The notes under the pieces were generated by a model. It saw only the letters and a list, made by a program, of their open reading frames with translations. It made no database searches and was not told where the DNA came from. A stretch of DNA of 64,000 nt from Tamlana crocina (GTDB taxonomy: Bacteria; Bacteroidota; Bacteroidia; Flavobacteriales; Flavobacteriaceae), in contig CP158972.1 in NCBI GenBank assembly GCA_040429635.1, forward strand, positions 1,374,001-1,438,000. Direction: 5' to 3'. This document shows positions 25,180 to 34,545 of the stretch, one piece after another. A program made the translations under genes and the position numbers. Within the stretch, counting starts at the first letter, position 1. Each line of letters opens with the position of its first letter.

Positions 25180-27366
25180 ATGTCTACATTAAGATTTCAT
25201 GCCATAAAAGAGACTTACGCCTATAAACCGCAAGTTGTTGAAGAGAAAGAACGTAGGTCGCAACTGTTCGGGAATAATGTGTTTAACGAACAGACCATGC
25301 GCCAATATTTAACCAAAGATGCGTTTGAAAGGGTAACCGATGCCGTCTATTTTGGGAAGAAAATAGATCGTGGCATTGCCGATCAAGTGGCCTCGTCCAT
25401 GAAAGACTGGGCGCTTTCAAAAGGGGTAACGCACTATACGCACTGGTTTCAGCCTTTAACCGGAGCAACGGCCGAAAAGCATGATGCCTTTTTTGAAACC
25501 TCTGGGGATGGAATGGCGATTGAAATGTTTGGTGGCGGACAATTAGTACAACAAGAACCCGATGCGTCAAGCTTCCCTAGTGGAGGCATCCGTAACACGT
25601 TCGAGGCGCGCGGTTATACGGCTTGGGATCCTACTTCACCGGCATTTATTTACGGAACAACCCTTTGTATTCCCACTATTTTTGTGGCTTATACAGGCGA
25701 GGCTTTAGATTATAAAACACCACTTTTAAGGGCTTTGCATGCTGTTGATGCCGCAGCCACCGATGTTTGCAAATATTTCGATAAAAACGTAAAGAAGGTA
25801 ACCTCCTCTTTAGGGTGGGAGCAGGAGTATTTTTTGGTCGATAAAATGTTGGCTACCAGTCGGCCAGATATTAATTTAACAGGCCGTACGCTGTTGGGGC
25901 ACTCGTCGGCAAAAGGGCAGCAGCTCGACGACCATTATTTTGGGTCTATCCCGAGCAGGGCACTCAATTTTATGCGCGATTTGGAAAACGAATGCATGTT
26001 GTTGGGCATTCCCGCCAAAACTAGACATAACGAAGTGGCACCCAATCAGTTCGAATTGGCGCCTATTTATGAAGAAGCCAATTTGGCCGTCGATCATAAT
26101 TCATTATTAATGGACATTATGGGGCGTGTGGCCTCCCGACATAATTTTAAAGTGCTGTTGCACGAAAAGCCCTTTGCGGGCATCAATGGATCGGGGAAGC
26201 ACAATAACTGGTCGTTGACTACCGATACGGGAATCAATTTATTGGCACCCGGAAAAACTCCTATGAGCAACCTTCAGTTTTTAACCTTTTTTATCAACAC
26301 TATTAAGGCGGTGCACCAGCACGAAGCACTTTTGCGTGCAGCTGTAGCGTCGGCTAGTAACGATCATCGATTGGGGGCCAACGAAGCGCCTCCTGCAATC
26401 ATTTCGGTGTTTATTGGCGACCAATTAACTAAGGTATTGGAAGAATTGGAAGGCGTTACCAAAGGCAAATTGTCACCAAAGGAGAAAACAGAACTTAAGC
26501 TTAATGTAGTTGGGAAAATCCCAGATGTGTTGTTGGATAATACCGACCGCAACCGCACCTCGCCATTTGCATTCACGGGTAATAAATTTGAGTTTAGGGC
26601 GGTAGGTTCGTCGGCAAATTGTGGCGACCCGATGACGGTTTTAAACACCATCGTGGCCAAACAGTTAAAGGATTTTAAAGAAGAAGTAGATGTGCTGATC
26701 GATAAAAAAGGCTTGAAAAAGGACGAAGCTGTTTTTAATGTGTTGCGTGAGTATATAAAGTCGACAAAAGCCATTTTGTTTGAAGGAAACGGTTACGGAA
26801 AAGAATGGGAAGATGAAGCAAAAAAACGAGGGCTCAGCAACAACAAAACCACTCCAGAGGCTTTAAAGGCAAAAGTATCGAAGCAAACCATCGCCTTATT
26901 TGAAGAAATGGGCGTAATGAGTAAAATAGAAACCGAAGCCCGCTACGAAATCGAGATTGAGTCGTACATAAAACACGTTCAAATTGAAAGTAGGGTGTTG
27001 GGCGATATTGCTCGAAACCATATTGTGCCCACCGCTGTGAAGTATCAGAATGTATTGATAGAGAACGTAAAGGGCTTAAAAGAAATATTCGATAAAAACT
27101 TTACTTCGGTTTCAAAGGAACAAATAAAGTTAATCGAGGAAATTTCAAGTCATATTGAAGGTATTAATGCCAATGTTACCAAAATGATTGACGAACGCCG
27201 TGAAGCAAACGCCATTGAAAATATTGAAGAAAGAGCCATGGCGTACTGTAATCAGGTGAAAGCCTTGTTTGAAAAGATTCGTTACCATTGCGATAAATTG
27301 GAGCTTTTGGTGGACGATGAGCTTTGGCCGCTCACTAAATACAGAGAACTGTTATTTACTAGATAG
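25180..27366 (+). CDS. glnN: Glutamine synthetase, type III
   Basis: 728 residues, the normal GSIII length. The N-terminal GSIII-specific part contains FGNNVFNEQTMRQYL and GVTHYTHWFQPLTGATAEKHD (about 90-112). The catalytic domain has SLGWEQEYFLVD, PAKTRHNEVAPNQFELAPIY (about 280-299), LLHEKPFAGINGSGKHNNWS and the arginine-containing DRNRTSPFAFTGNKFEFR. The C-terminal third is helical. GSIII is the usual main enzyme in Bacteroidota; here it stands back to back with a GSII, giving two non-homooligomeric types in one locus. Confidence 0.96.
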   Translation: MSTLRFHAIKETYAYKPQVVEEKERRSQLFGNNVFNEQTMRQYLTKDAFERVTDAVYFGKKIDRGIADQVASSMKDWALSKGVTHYTHWFQPLTGATAEKHDAFFETSGDGMAIEMFGGGQLVQQEPDASSFPSGGIRNTFEARGYTAWDPTSPAFIYGTTLCIPTIFVAYTGEALDYKTPLLRALHAVDAAATDVCKYFDKNVKKVTSSLGWEQEYFLVDKMLATSRPDINLTGRTLLGHSSAKGQQLDDHYFGSIPSRALNFMRDLENECMLLGIPAKTRHNEVAPNQFELAPIYEEANLAVDHNSLLMDIMGRVASRHNFKVLLHEKPFAGINGSGKHNNWSLTTDTGINLLAPGKTPMSNLQFLTFFINTIKAVHQHEALLRAAVASASNDHRLGANEAPPAIISVFIGDQLTKVLEELEGVTKGKLSPKEKTELKLNVVGKIPDVLLDNTDRNRTSPFAFTGNKFEFRAVGSSANCGDPMTVLNTIVAKQLKDFKEEVDVLIDKKGLKKDEAVFNVLREYIKSTKAILFEGNGYGKEWEDEAKKRGLSNNKTTPEALKAKVSKQTIALFEEMGVMSKIETEARYEIEIESYIKHVQIESRVLGDIARNHIVPTAVKYQNVLIENVKGLKEIFDKNFTSVSKEQIKLIEEISSHIEGINANVTKMIDERREANAIENIEERAMAYCNQVKALFEKIRYHCDKLELLVDDELWPLTKYRELLFTR

Positions 27367-27368
27367 TT

Positions 27369-27401
27369 AAAAAATCCTGCCTTAAAAAAGCAGGATTTTT
27401 T
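27369..27401 (+). terminator. Terminator of the GSIII gene
   Basis: AAAAAATCCTGC-N9-GCAGGATTTTTT just after the stop at 27366. Confidence 0.9.
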
Positions 27402-27413
27402 CATTCAAAAAAC

Positions 27414-27421
27414 TACCTTTG
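27414..27421 (+). promoter_or_regulatory. Putative -7 box of purM
   Basis: TACCTTTG is an exact TAnnTTTG match 17 bases before the ATG at 27439. No TTG is visible at the normal distance. Confidence 0.4.
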
Positions 27422-27438
27422 CACCACAATTCAACATT

Positions 27439-28617
27439 ATGGGTCAAGAGGTATCAAAACGTTACGCCCAACGCGGCGTGTCGGCATCAAAAGAAGATGT
27501 TCACAGTGCAATTAAAAATATTGATAAAGGATTGTTTCCTAAAGCATTCTGTAAAATCGTTCCGGATTATTTATCGAATGATGACGATTATTGCTTGATT
27601 ATGCATGCCGACGGAGCTGGCACCAAGTCATCTTTGGCCTATATGTATTGGAAGGAAACGGGCGATGTTTCTGTTTGGAAAGGTATCGCCCAAGATGCCT
27701 TGATTATGAATATCGACGATTTGCTTTGTGTGGGGGCTACCGATAATATTATGCTGTCTTCAACCATTGGGCGGAACAAAAATTTAATTCCCGGTGAAGT
27801 CATTTCGGCAATCATCAACGGTACTGAAGAGCTTATTTCAGAATTGAAAAGCTTTGGCGTAACCATTCATTCCACAGGTGGAGAAACGGCCGATGTAGGC
27901 GATTTGGTGCGTACTATTATTGTCGATTCTACCGTTACCGCCCGAATGAAACGTAGCGATGTTATTGACAATGCCAACATTAAAGCTGGCGACGTTATTG
28001 TTGGTTTGGAAAGCTTTGGACAAGCCACTTACGAAAAAGAATACAATGGCGGTATGGGCAGTAATGGGTTAACCTCTGCGCGCCACGATGTATTCAGTAA
28101 ATATTTGGCCGAGAAATATCCAGAAAGTTATGATGCCGCTGTGCCTGAAGATTTAGTGTATTCTGGAAATGTGAAATTGACCGATGCGGTAGAAGACGCT
28201 CCGATTGATGCCGGAAAATTGGTGCTGTCGCCAACACGTACTTATGCGCCCATCATCAAAAAAATCCTTTCAAAATTTAATAGTGATACTGTTCATGGAA
28301 TGGTGCACTGTTCGGGTGGTGCGCAAACCAAGATTCTTCATTTTGTAGATCAGTTCCATATTGTAAAAGATAATATGTTTCCTATTCCACCGTTGTTCAA
28401 ATTAATCCAGCAACAATCAAAAACCGATTGGAAGGAAATGTACCAAGTGTTTAATTGCGGGCACAGAATGGAATTGTACGTAACGCCAGAAATTGCCGAG
28501 GAAATTATTGAAATATCAAAATCCTTTAATGTTAACGCAAAAATTATTGGTAGGGTGGAAGCTTCAAAAGAAAAAAAGCTCACAATAAAATCGGAGTTTG
28601 GTGAGTTTAATTATTAA
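27439..28617 (+). CDS. purM: Phosphoribosylformylglycinamidine cyclo-ligase (AIR synthase), Bacteroidota type
   Basis: 392 residues, longer than E. coli PurM (345) but the usual length in Bacteroidota. PurM fold: KRYAQRGVSASKEDVHSAI at the start, HADGAGTKSSLAYMYWKETG (the ATP/metal glycine-rich segment, about 57-76), MNIDDLLCVGATDNIML, STGGETADVGDLVRTIIVD, GLTSARHDVF and the C-terminal VHGMVHCSGGAQTKIL. It closes the imidazole ring in step 5 of purine synthesis, forming AIR from FGAM with ATP. It stands alone between two terminator or promoter regions. Confidence 0.9.
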   Translation: MGQEVSKRYAQRGVSASKEDVHSAIKNIDKGLFPKAFCKIVPDYLSNDDDYCLIMHADGAGTKSSLAYMYWKETGDVSVWKGIAQDALIMNIDDLLCVGATDNIMLSSTIGRNKNLIPGEVISAIINGTEELISELKSFGVTIHSTGGETADVGDLVRTIIVDSTVTARMKRSDVIDNANIKAGDVIVGLESFGQATYEKEYNGGMGSNGLTSARHDVFSKYLAEKYPESYDAAVPEDLVYSGNVKLTDAVEDAPIDAGKLVLSPTRTYAPIIKKILSKFNSDTVHGMVHCSGGAQTKILHFVDQFHIVKDNMFPIPPLFKLIQQQSKTDWKEMYQVFNCGHRMELYVTPEIAEEIIEISKSFNVNAKIIGRVEASKEKKLTIKSEFGEFNY

Positions 28618-28689
28618 TTATTCCAAATTTTAGCTAAAATGGAATGGTTGTTGATTAGAATGTAAATTTTTAAAACAAACCAACAAATT

Positions 28690-29652
28690 ATGAAATATAC
28701 GTTTTTAGCATTGCTGTGCTTCGTTTTTCATTCTGTCTATGCGCAACCCGATTCTCTATTCATTAAAAAAGTTGAAGAAAAATATACTGGCCCGCAATGG
28801 GTTCAAAAAAATAAAGCTACGGTCGATTTAAGTGAGGTAGCTTTTGTTAATTGGAATTCCGGGGGAACCAATTCCATTTCCGGACTTTTAGGGTTGGAGT
28901 CTTCTGCCAATTATTCCGATCTGTTTTTTTCTTGGAGAAATAACGTGGTTGTTCGCTATGGAATCAATAAACAGGAGTCTCAAGAATTGAGAAAAACCGA
29001 TGATTTGTTTGAACTTAATTCCAATCTTGGCTATAACCCAAATACGGGCTCGCACTGGTTTTATTCAGCCCGATTGAATTTTAGAACCCAGTTAGCCAAT
29101 GGATATAAATACCCCAACAAAGATGAGCCTATTTCCAGATTGATGGCTCCGGGTTACCTGTTTTTTGGTGGAGGAATGGAGTATGGCAAAGATTTGGATA
29201 AAGTATCGTTATATTTTTCGCCATTAACCTTAAAGGCTACTTTTGTTTTGGATGAAGATTTAGCCAATTCAGGTGCATTTGGGGTTACGCCTGCCGTTCT
29301 GGATGTTAACGGCAATGTGATTGTTCCGGGAGAGCGCGTTAGAAAAGAGGTTGGTATTTTGCTTACCAATAGCTACGAAATGGAAGTGGTGGAAAATATT
29401 GTTTTAAAAAACCAAATGAGTTTGTATTCCGATTACGTTAATAACTTCGGAAATGTGGATATCGATTGGCGCTTGGATTTCGATTTTAAAGTGAACCAAT
29501 TTGTTAGGGCTACTTTTGGTTCCCACATTAGATATGACGACGATATTAAAACCCAAGTGCCATCGCAAACCGAAGAAGGTGAGTTTGATGAAGCTGGCGC
29601 CAAAGTGCAGTGGAAACAGTTTTTGGGCGTTGGTTTTGCCGTAGATTTTTAA
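28690..29652 (+). CDS. DUF3078 domain protein, predicted outer membrane beta-barrel
   Basis: 320 residues with a signal peptide (ends about VYAQ, residue 19). The sequence is a series of amphipathic strands rich in aromatic residues, with the family pattern VAFVNWNSGGTNSISGLLGL near the N-terminus and GMEYGKDLDKVSLYFSPLT in the middle, ending in the aromatic-terminal FLGVGFAVDF expected for a barrel. Function unknown. No operon partner is obvious; the TonB receptor gene starts 78 bases downstream. Confidence 0.85.
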   Translation: MKYTFLALLCFVFHSVYAQPDSLFIKKVEEKYTGPQWVQKNKATVDLSEVAFVNWNSGGTNSISGLLGLESSANYSDLFFSWRNNVVVRYGINKQESQELRKTDDLFELNSNLGYNPNTGSHWFYSARLNFRTQLANGYKYPNKDEPISRLMAPGYLFFGGGMEYGKDLDKVSLYFSPLTLKATFVLDEDLANSGAFGVTPAVLDVNGNVIVPGERVRKEVGILLTNSYEMEVVENIVLKNQMSLYSDYVNNFGNVDIDWRLDFDFKVNQFVRATFGSHIRYDDDIKTQVPSQTEEGEFDEAGAKVQWKQFLGVGFAVDF

Positions 29653-29730
29653 CTTGTTTCTGATTTCTTTTAAGAAAAGTAAATAATCAAAGAATTTGTT
29701 TGGGAGAGATTTAATTGTGTTTATTTTCGC

Positions 29731-32037
29731 ATGCAAAATCAGTCCCAATCAATGATAGTTCCGCAGGTGGATACCGCTAAAATATTTTGCACAATATTTA
29801 TCCTTCTTTTTTTTGGAAATGTTGCAAGGGCACAGAAATCAATAACTTCGCGAATACTTGATTTTGAAAAAAATGATGTGGTTGAAGATGTTTCCGTACG
29901 AATACAAAATACCGATAAGGGAACTTATTCCAATCAAGATGGTTTCTTCACGCTAGATGGCGTTGCTGACGATGATGTGCTCGTCTTTTCTAAAATAGGC
30001 TATACAACACAGCAGGTTCGTGCTGGAGATTTAAAAAACGATGTTTATTTATTTCGAGAAGTCAGTGCTTTAAAGGAGGTCGTGCTGAGGAGTTTTTCGA
30101 GTAGCCAATTAAAAAGGGTAGTGCCGGATCAAATTTATTTGTCGCAAAACGATATAGAAAAGTTGCCTTTTGTATTGGGTGAAAAAGACGTTATCAAATT
30201 AATACAATATACTCCTGGGGTGCAACAGGCTTCCGAGGGCCAGTCTGGGCTTTTGGTTAGAGGCGGCAATGCCAGTATGAATTTAACCTTGTTGGATAAT
30301 ATATACTTGCACAACACCGCTCATTTGGGAGGGCTTTTTTCAGCTGTAAATTCAGATTTTTTAAATTCCTTGGAGTTTTCCAAAGCAGGTTTTGATGCAG
30401 CATACGGAGGGCGCTTGTCTTCAGTGACCGATTTAAAAACTTTAAAGCAGCCCGATACAACGCATTTTCAGGGAAGTATAGGTTTATTGTCTGCAAAATT
30501 AACGGGAAATATAAAGCTTAACAAAAAAAATAGTTTATTGCTTTCGGGAAGAAGGACCTATCTTGAAATTTTCAAGCCTTTTTTCGATGATGAAAATTCG
30601 ATTTTGGGAAAGAAAAAGAATTATTTTTTATACGACTTTTTGGCCAAGCATGATTCAGAACTTTCGGAAAAGAGTACCCTTCAAACTACTTTATATTTGA
30701 CTTCAGATGACTTTAAAGATCTAACAAAAGGTCGTAACAGAAGGCTTAGTTGGGGTAATTTGTTGTTGGGAACCACTTTTAAGTACTGGGTTGGGGACGG
30801 TCTTAGCTCCCAGACAACAATGTCGCTCAGTAACTATAAAATATCTTTTTCAGATAATGATTTTCCGTATAACTATAATGCACATAGTTCTTTTAATGTT
30901 TTTGGTGTAAAACATCATTTTTTATGGGATAAGGAAAATTATGTTCTAAAAATAGGCGCAGAGTATAATAAAAATGAAGTGCTTCCAAAAAAAGTAGCAG
31001 CCAATATTCAAGGCTCTCCTTTTGAAATTTTAAACCAAGAAACTTACAATTATGATGATGCAAGTGTATTTGGTGATGTAGAGTTTGCCGTTTGTGATAA
31101 ATTAGAGGCTAAAATGGGCTTGAGACTAACCTCTTATATAACAAAAGAAAATGCGCTGGTAGGGGAGGAGGAGTTTTTTAGCTTCGAACCTAGGGTTAGC
31201 TTTAAGTATAGTTTGTTAAACAACCAAGTGCTTAAGGTTAGTTACCATAGGTTAGCACAGTTTGTACACCAGGCATCGGTTGGTGCATTTAGTTTACCAG
31301 CAGATTTTTTCGTGGTGAGTACAGAAGCCGTAAAACCGCAATTTGTAAACCAGTTTAGTTTGGGGCACTCTTACGAAAAAAACAGTTTGCAATTAAATGG
31401 GGCATTGTATTTTAAACGGGTTTCCAATTACACGGAATTTGAAAATGGCTCTTTGAATAATCTGCTTTCAAACAATCTTTATGACGATATTTTAACAGGG
31501 CATTTTAATTCTTATGGTTTTGAAGCCAGTTTAAACAAAAAGATAAATAAGTTAACGGCACAGGCTTCGGTCACATTGTCTAAAACCATTGCGAAATTTG
31601 ATGAAATAAATCAAGGCAATTATTTTTCAGCGACGTTCGATAGGCCTGTAAATATTAGTGCTATAGCGCACTATGCCTTAAGCGATAGGATAGAGCTGGG
31701 GGCATTGTTTATTTTTACAAGTGGGCAAAATTATACAAGACCACAGGATATTAGGATTGTAAACGAAAGGCCAATAATAAATTTTGAAGCTAAAAATGCT
31801 TCGAGATTTCCTAATTACCACCGTTTGGATCTGTCGTGTACTTATTCGTTTAAACCGAAAGGGCGATGGAACTCAAAATTGAACTTAACCCTGTACAATG
31901 CCTATAACAACAAAAACTTGTTTCAGACTTCATTTTCAACAGAAGGAAATGTAGACGATTCGTATATTGAAATTAAAGAAAACAGAGATTATCTCTTTCC
32001 TTTTTTGCCAACAGTTAATTGGTTGTTTTCTTTTTAA
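29731..32037 (+). CDS. TonB-dependent receptor with carboxypeptidase-like regulatory domain
   Basis: 768 residues. The ATG at 29752 gives a better signal peptide (DTAKIFCTIFILLFFGNVARAQ) and may be the true start. Domains: CarboxypepD_reg-like repeat (about 35-110), plug domain with LPFVLGEKDVIKLIQYTPGV and GLLVRGGNASMNLTLLDN, then a 22-strand-type barrel ending TVNWLFSF. The plug motif and the downstream DUF4249 lipoprotein match a common Bacteroidota receptor pair of unknown substrate. A near-consensus -7 box TATTTTCG (29722-29729) lies just before the first ATG, which also favours the start at 29752. Confidence 0.9.
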   Translation: MQNQSQSMIVPQVDTAKIFCTIFILLFFGNVARAQKSITSRILDFEKNDVVEDVSVRIQNTDKGTYSNQDGFFTLDGVADDDVLVFSKIGYTTQQVRAGDLKNDVYLFREVSALKEVVLRSFSSSQLKRVVPDQIYLSQNDIEKLPFVLGEKDVIKLIQYTPGVQQASEGQSGLLVRGGNASMNLTLLDNIYLHNTAHLGGLFSAVNSDFLNSLEFSKAGFDAAYGGRLSSVTDLKTLKQPDTTHFQGSIGLLSAKLTGNIKLNKKNSLLLSGRRTYLEIFKPFFDDENSILGKKKNYFLYDFLAKHDSELSEKSTLQTTLYLTSDDFKDLTKGRNRRLSWGNLLLGTTFKYWVGDGLSSQTTMSLSNYKISFSDNDFPYNYNAHSSFNVFGVKHHFLWDKENYVLKIGAEYNKNEVLPKKVAANIQGSPFEILNQETYNYDDASVFGDVEFAVCDKLEAKMGLRLTSYITKENALVGEEEFFSFEPRVSFKYSLLNNQVLKVSYHRLAQFVHQASVGAFSLPADFFVVSTEAVKPQFVNQFSLGHSYEKNSLQLNGALYFKRVSNYTEFENGSLNNLLSNNLYDDILTGHFNSYGFEASLNKKINKLTAQASVTLSKTIAKFDEINQGNYFSATFDRPVNISAIAHYALSDRIELGALFIFTSGQNYTRPQDIRIVNERPIINFEAKNASRFPNYHRLDLSCTYSFKPKGRWNSKLNLTLYNAYNNKNLFQTSFSTEGNVDDSYIEIKENRDYLFPFLPTVNWLFSF

Positions 32038-32049
32038 AGTGATGTGTTT

Positions 32050-32889
32050 ATGAACAGAATCTTTTTTGTGTTTTTGCTGATGGGGTGTACGGTTGTAGAG
32101 CCCCATACGTTAAAACCCGATAGACTTACCGTTGAAGGGCAGATACAAGAGGGTAAATTTGCCGAGATAAATTTAACTAACGGTTTGGCGTTTAAAGGCG
32201 TTATTGATTCGTTAGAGGTGGCAAGGTCTATCGAATCTAAAGCAAAAGTGGTACTTTCTGATGGAGAAGTCTCAGAGGTGTTGACACTGAAGCGGGACGA
32301 TTCTAGGTTTCCGTTTTTGTATTACAGAAGTAATCTTATTAAGGGTGAATTAGGGAGAAACTACTCTTTAACGGTTAAGATAAGGGGTAAGGAGTTTTTA
32401 TCCCAAACTAAGGTTCCCGAAAAAGCGAATGTGCCTGGCATGGAGTTTATTGAATGGACTGAAGACGGAGTGAAAGACCCAAACTCGCGAAGCATAAAAT
32501 TGACCATAGCTAATCCGCAGGAGGGAAAGAATAGATATTTTAAAATTTTAATAAAAAAAGAGGTAGAAGAGAACTTTGAGTATGCCAAGCCCTTCATCGT
32601 TAATACAGAGAACATTTCTACTGAAACATTTCCTGTTATAGTATCTTACATTAAGCTTGATGATGAAGGTAAAAAGGTAAACCAAATGACTTTAGGAGAG
32701 GTAATTGAGCTTAAAATTATAGCAATTACCAAAGAGCAGTTCGATTTTTGGAAGTCTGTAAAAGGTGATGAAACTAGTGTTTTGGAAGGCACATCTTTTA
32801 CAGATCGAGTGTCAACTAATATCAGTAATGGAGCTTTTGGGTATTGGTCTGGCGAGAATACGGTATCCTTTAAATTTAAGGTGGAGTAA
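32050..32889 (+). CDS. DUF4249 lipoprotein, partner of the TonB receptor
   Basis: 279 residues from the ATG at 32050; a GTG two codons earlier is less likely. Lipobox LLMGC. The body follows DUF4249: DRLTVEGQIQEGKFAEINLT near the start, a beta-rich immunoglobulin-like first half, SQTKVPEKANVPGMEFIEW, and a C-terminal GAFGYWSGENTVSFKF. It starts 12 bases after the receptor gene. It is probably the surface-exposed ligand-binding partner of that receptor, as SusD is for SusC, but this is inference. Confidence 0.87.
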   Translation: MNRIFFVFLLMGCTVVEPHTLKPDRLTVEGQIQEGKFAEINLTNGLAFKGVIDSLEVARSIESKAKVVLSDGEVSEVLTLKRDDSRFPFLYYRSNLIKGELGRNYSLTVKIRGKEFLSQTKVPEKANVPGMEFIEWTEDGVKDPNSRSIKLTIANPQEGKNRYFKILIKKEVEENFEYAKPFIVNTENISTETFPVIVSYIKLDDEGKKVNQMTLGEVIELKIIAITKEQFDFWKSVKGDETSVLEGTSFTDRVSTNISNGAFGYWSGENTVSFKFKVE

Positions 32890-32895
32890 CATGCA

Positions 32896-32925
32896 AAAAG
32901 CCAACTTGACATCAAGTTGGCTTTT
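32896..32925 (+). terminator. Bidirectional terminator after the DUF4249 gene
   Basis: AAAAGCCAACTTGA-ca-TCAAGTTGGCTTTT between convergent genes (stops at 32889 and 32952). Confidence 0.88.
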
Positions 32926-32951
32926 AGGAATATAGGCTTTATTTTTCTTTT

Positions 32952-34181
32952 TTATTCAACATCTGCAAAAAGCGCTTCGTATGCATCAAATACAGATTCG
33001 AATTTGTTTTCGGTTGAAGTAAAAGAACCATCAAAGTAGGTTTCAAAATCGCTACTGGTTTCATCTCCAAACAAAAATCTCGCATTAACAATATCCTCGG
33101 TTACCTCGGTTTCTTCATATTGCTGTGTGCTTTGGTTGTACACGAAATGTGTATAGGTGTCTTGATCTTTGTAAAATTCCAAAGAAGCTACAGATTTATT
33201 GTTTACGCTTAATACAGCAGAGGTGTTGTTGTTCAATAGGTCAATTTGCTCGTCTATGGTCAGGTCTTGGTCAGAATCAAGTCCTGTGTCATTAGCGGTC
33301 ACCATTAATTTTGCGTTTAAAAATATCAATGAAAGTGAGGCGTTGTCAACAACATCTTCAGCGTTTTTGTCTTCAATGTTTTCTTCATCATTAAAGTTCC
33401 CGTTAACTGTGTAGTTGTAACCTATGATGCTTTCGTTATCGATTTTCACATCAAAAGCTTGCTCGATTGTTGTATTATTGGTGTTATTGAACGAGGTGTT
33501 AAAAATAAACGCACCAATAGTTGTGGTGTTGTTAATGCTAACAGGCATTAATTTACCGTTGTTGAACAAGGCTGTAAATTCTTGTGTGAAAACGGTGTTG
33601 TTGTTGATTTTTAGGTTCGCTTTTGCTAGCGTAGGTACTTCGGTTTCGTTGTCTCCACTTCCAGCAACGGTAGTACTAAAATCAGTAAAACTGAATACGG
33701 CTGTATTCCCGTTGTATGAAATATTGTAAACAATGTCGTCGCTTTCTCCGGTTTTATCGAAATCTTCAGTTTCGCTGTTCCATTGGTAAACGCCCTTTTC
33801 GGCTTCAAAATCGTCTGCTAAAGGCGTTTCTGCTACAAGTGCTACAGCCTGTTTTGCGTTTAGAACCGAAAGCCCATTTTTAGATGCTTTGGCTCCTGAT
33901 AGGTTGGAGATGGTATTTAATGATGTTTTTTTGAATCCTCCAGGTTTAGAGGCGTTTGGTGAACTTAGGTATTCCGCCAGTTCAACAATATCGTTTAAGG
34001 CATCGTCGTTTTTGAAATCTTCTACCTTGTTCAATAAGGCAATACTGTTGTCTTCTAGCTGTGTTTTGCCTTCTTCAACGCTTAAAGATCCGTTGATTTC
34101 GTCGTTTGTTTTGTTGTCTTTGCTGCAGGAAAAGTTAAGAAATAGGGCTGAGCATAAAACTAATGCATAGGTTTTTTTCAT
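32952..34181 (-). CDS. Lipoprotein of unknown function
   Basis: 409 residues. Signal peptide with lipobox FLNFSC (Cys19). The mature part is acidic and rich in Asn, Thr and Asp. The N-terminal 50 residues are helical (SLSVEEGKTQLEDNSIALLN), and the rest looks beta-rich, with a repeated pattern of alternating hydrophobic residues and Asn-Thr runs (NNTNNTTIEQ). I do not recognise a named family. A cell-envelope protein is the safe statement. It is monocistronic, convergent with the DUF4249 gene. Confidence 0.8.
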   Translation of the reverse strand: MKKTYALVLCSALFLNFSCSKDNKTNDEINGSLSVEEGKTQLEDNSIALLNKVEDFKNDDALNDIVELAEYLSSPNASKPGGFKKTSLNTISNLSGAKASKNGLSVLNAKQAVALVAETPLADDFEAEKGVYQWNSETEDFDKTGESDDIVYNISYNGNTAVFSFTDFSTTVAGSGDNETEVPTLAKANLKINNNTVFTQEFTALFNNGKLMPVSINNTTTIGAFIFNTSFNNTNNTTIEQAFDVKIDNESIIGYNYTVNGNFNDEENIEDKNAEDVVDNASLSLIFLNAKLMVTANDTGLDSDQDLTIDEQIDLLNNNTSAVLSVNNKSVASLEFYKDQDTYTHFVYNQSTQQYEETEVTEDIVNARFLFGDETSSDFETYFDGSFTSTENKFESVFDAYEALFADVE

Positions 34182-34545
34182 AATTTGTAATTAAATATTA
34201 ATGGAGTAAATATACGTGTTTTGGACAAAATGAGTAAGTAAAGTTGTATTTTGAGTAGTTAAATTCGTATGTCTCACAAAATGAATAGATTATAGAAAGA
34301 TGCTTTTTTGTGTGATTCCGGTGAATTATTAAAAATATCTATTTGTTCATTTAAGGTTTAGGGCTATTGTAAGTTATAGTGTGTTTCTAAAATTTGTTAA
34401 CATGTTGATTGTTGATAATTTTTATATGTTTGATTTATAGTGTTTTGTGTTTTTTAATTGAAAACTTCATGATTTTTGTCATGTTTTAAATTGTATCTTT
34501 ATGATTAATTTATTGTGTTAATTAATCTAAAAATACAGTTTGTCA
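34182..34545. promoter_or_regulatory. Divergent intergenic region with a CATGA-N6-TCATG palindrome
   Basis: 364 bases, very AT-rich, between the unknown lipoprotein gene and the ribonucleotide reductase gene. The perfect palindrome CATGATTTTTGTCATG at 34468-34483 has Crp/Fnr-like half-site spacing (N6). A TATCTTTA at 34494-34501 is a one-mismatch -7 box. No B12-box or cobalamin riboswitch fold is visible. Confidence 0.5.

Noticed and set aside
28620-28646. Near-palindrome ATTCCAAATTTTAGC / TAAAATGGAAT after purM
   Set aside because: Imperfect and not followed by a T-run; no confident function, so not listed as a terminator.
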